Origin: Mangifera indica
Lineage: Eukaryota > Streptophyta > Magnoliopsida > Sapindales > Anacardiaceae
Length of the DNA: 64,000 bases
Direction of reading: 5' to 3'
Assembly (NCBI RefSeq): GCF_011075055.1
Contig: NC_058140.1
Span: forward strand, 12,584,668-12,648,667
Each line of letters opens with the position of its first letter. The first letter of the stretch is position 1. The notes under the pieces were generated by a model, which saw only the letters and a list, made by a program, of their open reading frames with translations, made no database searches and was not told where the DNA came from. Made by a program: the position numbers and the translations under genes. Of this stretch, positions 59,754-64,000 are shown piece after piece.

Positions 59754-61333
59754 TGGCTAATCTGAGCACATCAACATCAATAGTTTGTTCAGATTCCTTA
59801 GAACAGAAGGGAGTTCATATGGTGGAATCAAATATGGACGTGCAAAGTTCAATGAGCCTGCAAAACCAATCTTCAGATGGTCCTGTTGCTATCCTTTGGG
59901 ACATTGAGAACTGCCCTGTCCCAAGTGATGTCCGCCCGGAAGACGTAGCTGGCAATATAAGAATGGCTTTGCGGGTGCATCCTGTGATTAAAGGAGCTGT
60001 TATGATGTTCTCTGCATATGGAGATTTTAATTCATTCCCCAGACGTCTCAGAGAGGGATGCCAGAGAACTGGTGTCAAACTCATTGATGTTCCAAATGGG
60101 CGAAAGGATGCCGCTGACAAGGCTATCTTGGTTGACATGTTTCTGTTTGCTCTTGACAACCGTCCACCTTCTTCTATCATGCTGATCTCAGGGGACGTTG
60201 ATTTTGCACCAGCACTTCACATCCTTGGTCAACGAGGATATACGGTGATCCTTGTCATCCCTTCTGGAGTGGGTGTTTCATCTGCTCTTTGCAATGCAGG
60301 TAAGTTTGTTTGGGACTGGCCCAGTGTGGCTCGTGGTGAGGGCTTTGTGCCTCCTGCAAAAGCTTTGATGGCTCCTCGTGGAGCACCTGATCTTGCTGGG
60401 TACTTAATGGGGTGCCATATTAACGATTGCACAGATCCTCAAAATGAAGAAGAAGCAATTGTTTATAGGGGAATCTTGCAAAGTTATTACAAATCTAAAG
60501 ACTTCTCCTTTATGTCACAGTCCTTGTCTGAGTATGCTAGTACATCTACAATCAACTTGCCATATCTTCCTCCATCCTTAAGGACCCAAAGTCTACCACC
60601 TGGTTTGAATGAAGTTTCAACCGGTCCTGTGTCTTCTGTTGAACAAAATGATTATACCATGTGGGTTCAACCTGGAGATATTAATGGTTTGAAAGCACAG
60701 ATGGTGAAGTTACTTGAACTTTCTGGAGGGTGCCTGCCTCTCACTCGTGTTCCTGCTGAGTATCAGAAATTGTTTGGGAGGCCCCTGTATGTGGCTGAGT
60801 ATGGGGCATACAAACTTGTAAACCTCTTCAAAAAGTTGGGTGAGACGATGGCAATAGAAGGGAGAGGCCAAAGGAAATTTGTCTACCTCCGGAACTTGAA
60901 AGCAGGACCAAGTGCAGTTCTAGCAAGGAAGGATAAGAAAGTAAAGGGTTCTCAGGAGGAGAATGTGAATATCAGTGGTGCTTGTGGTTCATCAGATGAA
61001 CTTTCCGATGATGAAAGAGTGGTTGTTGAAGAACATGATGTGGGAAGGAACCAAGTGAAAACAAATATAGGGATGGTGAACCAACCTGAGATTGATGACC
61101 AAAATCTCAAGCAGTTCAAGCATGAGCTGCAAGAGATTCTAGTGAGCTATTCTTGTCAGATTTTCTTGGGTTGTTTTGAGGCAATATACCAGCAACGATA
61201 CAAGAGGGCTCTAGATTATCAGAGGTTTGGTGTGGATCAGCTGGAGGAGCTGTTTGAAAAGATGAGCGATGTTGTTGTCTTGCATGAAGAACCAGTGAGC
61301 AGGAGGAAATTCCTGGTTGCAGTAGGTGGCTAG
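59753..61333 (+). CDS. NYN-domain putative RNase with LOTUS (OST-HTH) domains
   Basis: One exon encodes 526 residues. Residues 45-190 form a NYN/limkain-type PIN-like nuclease domain with its acidic metal ligands: WDIEN at 49-53, DAADKAILVD at 119-128 and SGDVDFAPAL at 147-156. Residues 312-380 form a LOTUS/OST-HTH domain (GDINGLKAQMVKLLEL...), and residues 450-525 look like a second (LKQFKHELQEILVSY...). LOTUS domains bind RNA helicases or G-rich RNA in other systems, so an RNA-cleaving role is likely but unproven in plants. Family members are often listed as putative endonuclease or glycosyl hydrolase; I see only nuclease features. The ATG at 59753 is preceded by TTG in frame. The likely orthologue is At2g15560, next to TRX-M3. 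Confidence 0.92.
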   Translation: MANLSTSTSIVCSDSLEQKGVHMVESNMDVQSSMSLQNQSSDGPVAILWDIENCPVPSDVRPEDVAGNIRMALRVHPVIKGAVMMFSAYGDFNSFPRRLREGCQRTGVKLIDVPNGRKDAADKAILVDMFLFALDNRPPSSIMLISGDVDFAPALHILGQRGYTVILVIPSGVGVSSALCNAGKFVWDWPSVARGEGFVPPAKALMAPRGAPDLAGYLMGCHINDCTDPQNEEEAIVYRGILQSYYKSKDFSFMSQSLSEYASTSTINLPYLPPSLRTQSLPPGLNEVSTGPVSSVEQNDYTMWVQPGDINGLKAQMVKLLELSGGCLPLTRVPAEYQKLFGRPLYVAEYGAYKLVNLFKKLGETMAIEGRGQRKFVYLRNLKAGPSAVLARKDKKVKGSQEENVNISGACGSSDELSDDERVVVEEHDVGRNQVKTNIGMVNQPEIDDQNLKQFKHELQEILVSYSCQIFLGCFEAIYQQRYKRALDYQRFGVDQLEELFEKMSDVVVLHEEPVSRRKFLVAVGG

Positions 61334-62775
61334 AGGAATGTGACACCTACTGTTCCTTGTAACTTTTTTTTTTTTAAATTCTCTTCTAACTTATGTAGAT
61401 GCAGTGATTGAGGTGTGGTTTTTAGTCCTTAAATCACTATCAAGGAGTTGTTGTTTTTTCTTTATTCAACCAAAATTTCATAAAAATGATAGGAGACTGT
61501 TGATGTTCCTGCATGGATTTGATGGTTTATTTTTAAAATTTCCATGTAAGCCTCAATCGCAGCCTGTGTAACAATCTGATTAAATTCCAATGTGAGATCT
61601 GTCAGTAAACAATTGTTCAGCATCTCTTAGTTTTTCCCAGTTGATATTCTGGAATGCAGAAGCTTTACTCTTCTGGGTACACAAATATGTGAATGATTTA
61701 CCATTGAAATATGGTTGCTCATGATGAGGTGTGATGTTTGGTCCCAGTGAATCATTTTGTGCCCAAGTTTCAGACAGAAGTGGTTGATTCAGAGGTAAAA
61801 ATAGATCTTAATGCTACAATTACAGCAGCATTTTGAGAAACTTAGGCTTAGCTAATACAAGGGCTTTAAGACGATATGTCTGGCAGTGACAGTGAGATCC
61901 AAAACTTTGTTCACATTATTACTGGCACAGCTATCCATGTGCTAAGATTTACTAAATTTGTCACCAAAAGAATCTTAATTAAAATGGCCTTATTTTGGGG
62001 TTTAAGCTTATATTGTATGCATATGTTTCTTTTTTCACCATCCCAGACTTTTCAGAAGGGAAATTTGACAAAATGACCCATATAAGGATGCTAAAAGAAG
62101 AGCTTTATTTCTTTAATACATGAAATTATATGTCAAAAATGACTCACTTCAAATCTTTTAATGTGTTATCAAACTACAAAATATTAAAAAATTTATGTAT
62201 ATATCATTCAGATTTTTCAAATTATAAACTAATTTCTTTTTTTCTAAAGCAAATTCTACAAAAGGTTATGCCAATTTTTTTAAACCCAAAAAAATATATG
62301 GGCTTCAAGCCTGCAAGCCCATGCCTGAAGACCAATAGAATCGAGAAAAAGAAAAAGGGGCGCAGAACTGTTCTGCCGAGAGGAGAGAGAGAGAGAGTGG
62401 AGCGTTCTTCGATTTCGGGTTTGGATACTGAAGTCCATTGGGGTTGATTTTAATTAAAATCTAGCTTGTGAATTGGAAGTTGATTAGAGGAACTAGAAGT
62501 TTCGAGCTTGGGAAATTGTAAGGCTGATTATTTAGGTTTGGAACTTTGATTAATTGATCTTTCAGAGACTATTTTATTTCTTTATTGAAACGCATTTATG
62601 TTAATTACTTTATATTTCAGTATTATCTGTTAAGTTGGAATTAGTTCATAAATTTATATTTCCAAAACCAAGAATGGATAGACAAATGATTTGTTTGTGG
62701 TCAATAACTGCTCTGATCTTGTTTCTTGTAATTGTTTTTTTCTTGCAGTTCTTGCTCTTAGGTTGTTGTTTCAGT
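61334..62775. other. NYN 3' flank and TFB5 leader
   Basis: No gene is seen before the TFB5 start codon. A (GA)n run at about 62383-62396 and the following less AT-rich stretch look like the TFB5 5' UTR. A good acceptor (TTTTTTCTTGCAG, ending near 62749) suggests a leader intron spliced shortly before the ATG. Confidence 0.5.
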
Positions 62776-63499
62776 ATGGTGAACGCCATTAAAGGACTGT
62801 TTATTTCCTGGTAAGTATAAAGTGTTGTTTTGACATCCCACCCAAATCTAATAAAAAATTTTGTTAATTGGACAAATAAATGGTAAACCTATGTTCATAT
62901 TTTTGAAACCTTTATGAAGCATTTTAGCTCAGCGGTAGATTTTTTTTTTTTTTTTAGATTAATGTAAAAACTTAAAGTCTGTTGAAGGACTGGCTGGGAG
63001 GTTAAGATGAGTATAGTAGTGCTGTTACTGCTGTAAGTTCATAGCATTATGCTGCCCAATCATTCCATTTATGAATTGCTATAATGACTAAATATCATTG
63101 GTGGAAGAATTTGACAGGATTTGTGGTAATTTATCTACATTTATTTATTTGAGCTGCTTTCTTGTTCTAAATTGTATTCCATGCTCATAACACTGCAATT
63201 TAGTAGGTACACACTGCAAAGGAATGTCTATGCATTTTGTGCTTGTGACATTTCTTGCTTGACGGTTTCTCGCCTACTTGCTCTTTGTTGCTGAAAAGCT
63301 TATATTGTGTTTAAATTGTAGTGACATACCCATGGCACAATTCATCATCAACCTAAATGCTTCAATGCCCACATCACAGAAATTCATAATACACATCTTG
63401 GATAATACTCACATGTTTGTGCAACCCCATGTAGCTGAAATGATTCGAAGTGCCATCGCTGAATTTAGGGATGCAAATTCCTATGAGAAGCCTGCATAA
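62776..63499 (+). CDS. TFB5: TFIIH subunit TFB5 (TTDA/GTF2H5 homologue)
   Basis: The smallest subunit of the core TFIIH complex, stabilising p52 and stimulating XPB in nucleotide excision repair and transcription. Two exons, 62776-62810 and 63322-63499, join in phase to give 70 residues, the usual family length. The protein opens MVNAIKGLFISCDIPMAQFI and ends in the conserved EMIRSAIAEFRDANSYEKP. The intron splits the Cys codon at residue 12. Exon 1 is only 35 bases, so an automated caller would tend to miss it and start at the internal Met in exon 2. Confidence 0.95.
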
Positions 63500-64000
63500 T
63501 TTCTTTTCCATTTATCCCTTGGTAAAGTTACATGTCATAGATTGTTATGTATTCAAAGCTCTCTCTCATCTATTTGGATAGACATTTACTGTTTAAAATG
63601 GATCATGTGCTTCTAGCAGGATGCTCTTTAATTGGAAATGTGATGCTTTAAAGTTGGAAATGAGATGGATACTTATGTGTTTTGCTGTGTACAATGCTAG
63701 GCTGCAACATTAATTACAGTTACAGAAAACTCTTTATTAGTCTGTGGTTGATGCATAGTTAGCAGGTTTCTTTAGGTACCCGTGGACTTGCAAAGAAAGT
63801 TGCGTTTTGGTTTATTGATTACCATGAATTGTGATTGTTGTGTTACATTCCAATTTAAATTGATAAAGAGCATTCCACCAGAAGCAAGACCTGCCTCTCC
63901 AGAAAATGTGAAATTTGAAGAATACATCGCCCAATTTAAATTTTTTAGATATTATCACACTTAAGAAGAATTAGAAATGTTTTACGTACGTGTTTTCAAC
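63500..64000. other. TFB5 3' flank
   Basis: Contains the presumed TFB5 3' UTR. The remaining sequence shows no recognisable gene before the window ends. Confidence 0.5.

Noticed and set aside
60229..60432. Minus-strand frames under the NYN gene
   Set aside because: They are shadows of the 526-residue plus-strand gene, whose motifs are unmistakable.

Overview
This is nuclear DNA of a flowering plant, a eudicot and probably a rosid (inference). It is AT-rich. Its genes carry GT-AG introns, two encoded proteins start with chloroplast-type leaders, there is a plant PPR-DYW gene, and the intergenic DNA is full of small non-autonomous transposons. I reconstructed ten protein-coding loci by hand-splicing. 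Every exon junction given was checked for GT/AG and reading phase. Orthologue names rest on remembered family sequences, not on database searches.

Layout. 2.1-4.6 kb (-): ferredoxin-nitrite reductase with a nitrate-response element upstream. 6.5-13.3 kb (-): core alpha-1,3-fucosyltransferase (GT10), with a complete small copia-like LTR element in intron 4 and a hAT relic in intron 5. 16.4-20.9 kb (-): COR27/COR28-type cold and clock regulator with a G-box and an evening element upstream. 21-29.8 kb: transposon-rich, gene-poor, with a decayed MYB/SANT-like relic. 29.8-30.4 kb (-): DUF1685 protein. 31.4-33.9 kb (-): EMB2758-type PPR-DYW protein. 35-39 kb: nested transposon cluster. 39.5-42.3 kb (+): ABF/AREB bZIP factor with an in-frame TAG near its N-terminus. 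43.0-46.3 kb (-): DJ-1C. 47.8-51.1 kb (+): MCCB (3-methylcrotonyl-CoA carboxylase beta) with a one-base deletion and a separate nonsense codon. 51.46 kb (+): tRNA-Arg(TCT). 51.7-52.8 kb: hAT element with a perfect 8-bp target duplication. 53.8-56.3 kb (+): m3-type thioredoxin. 59.8-61.3 kb (+): NYN-LOTUS putative RNase. 62.8-63.5 kb (+): TFIIH subunit TFB5.

The gene order is informative. COR28, DUF1685, EMB2758, ABF3, DJ1C and MCCB are neighbours in this order on Arabidopsis chromosome 4 (as I recall, At4g33980-At4g34030). ABF and FUT genes are neighbours at At3g19280/19290 and At1g49710/49720. NIR1, TRX-M3 and the NYN gene lie close together near At2g15560-15620. The window therefore looks like an unfractionated ancestral block whose parts were divided among several Arabidopsis segments. 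The genes do not form one pathway. Nitrate assimilation, N-glycan maturation, cold/clock/ABA regulation, organelle RNA editing, leucine breakdown and DNA repair sit side by side.

I found no CRISPR, prokaryotic or viral system and no clear new enzymatic system. The most notable signals are the lesions in ABF and MCCB on either side of an intact DJ-1C, several transposons with readable target-site duplications, and regulatory motifs that fit their genes.
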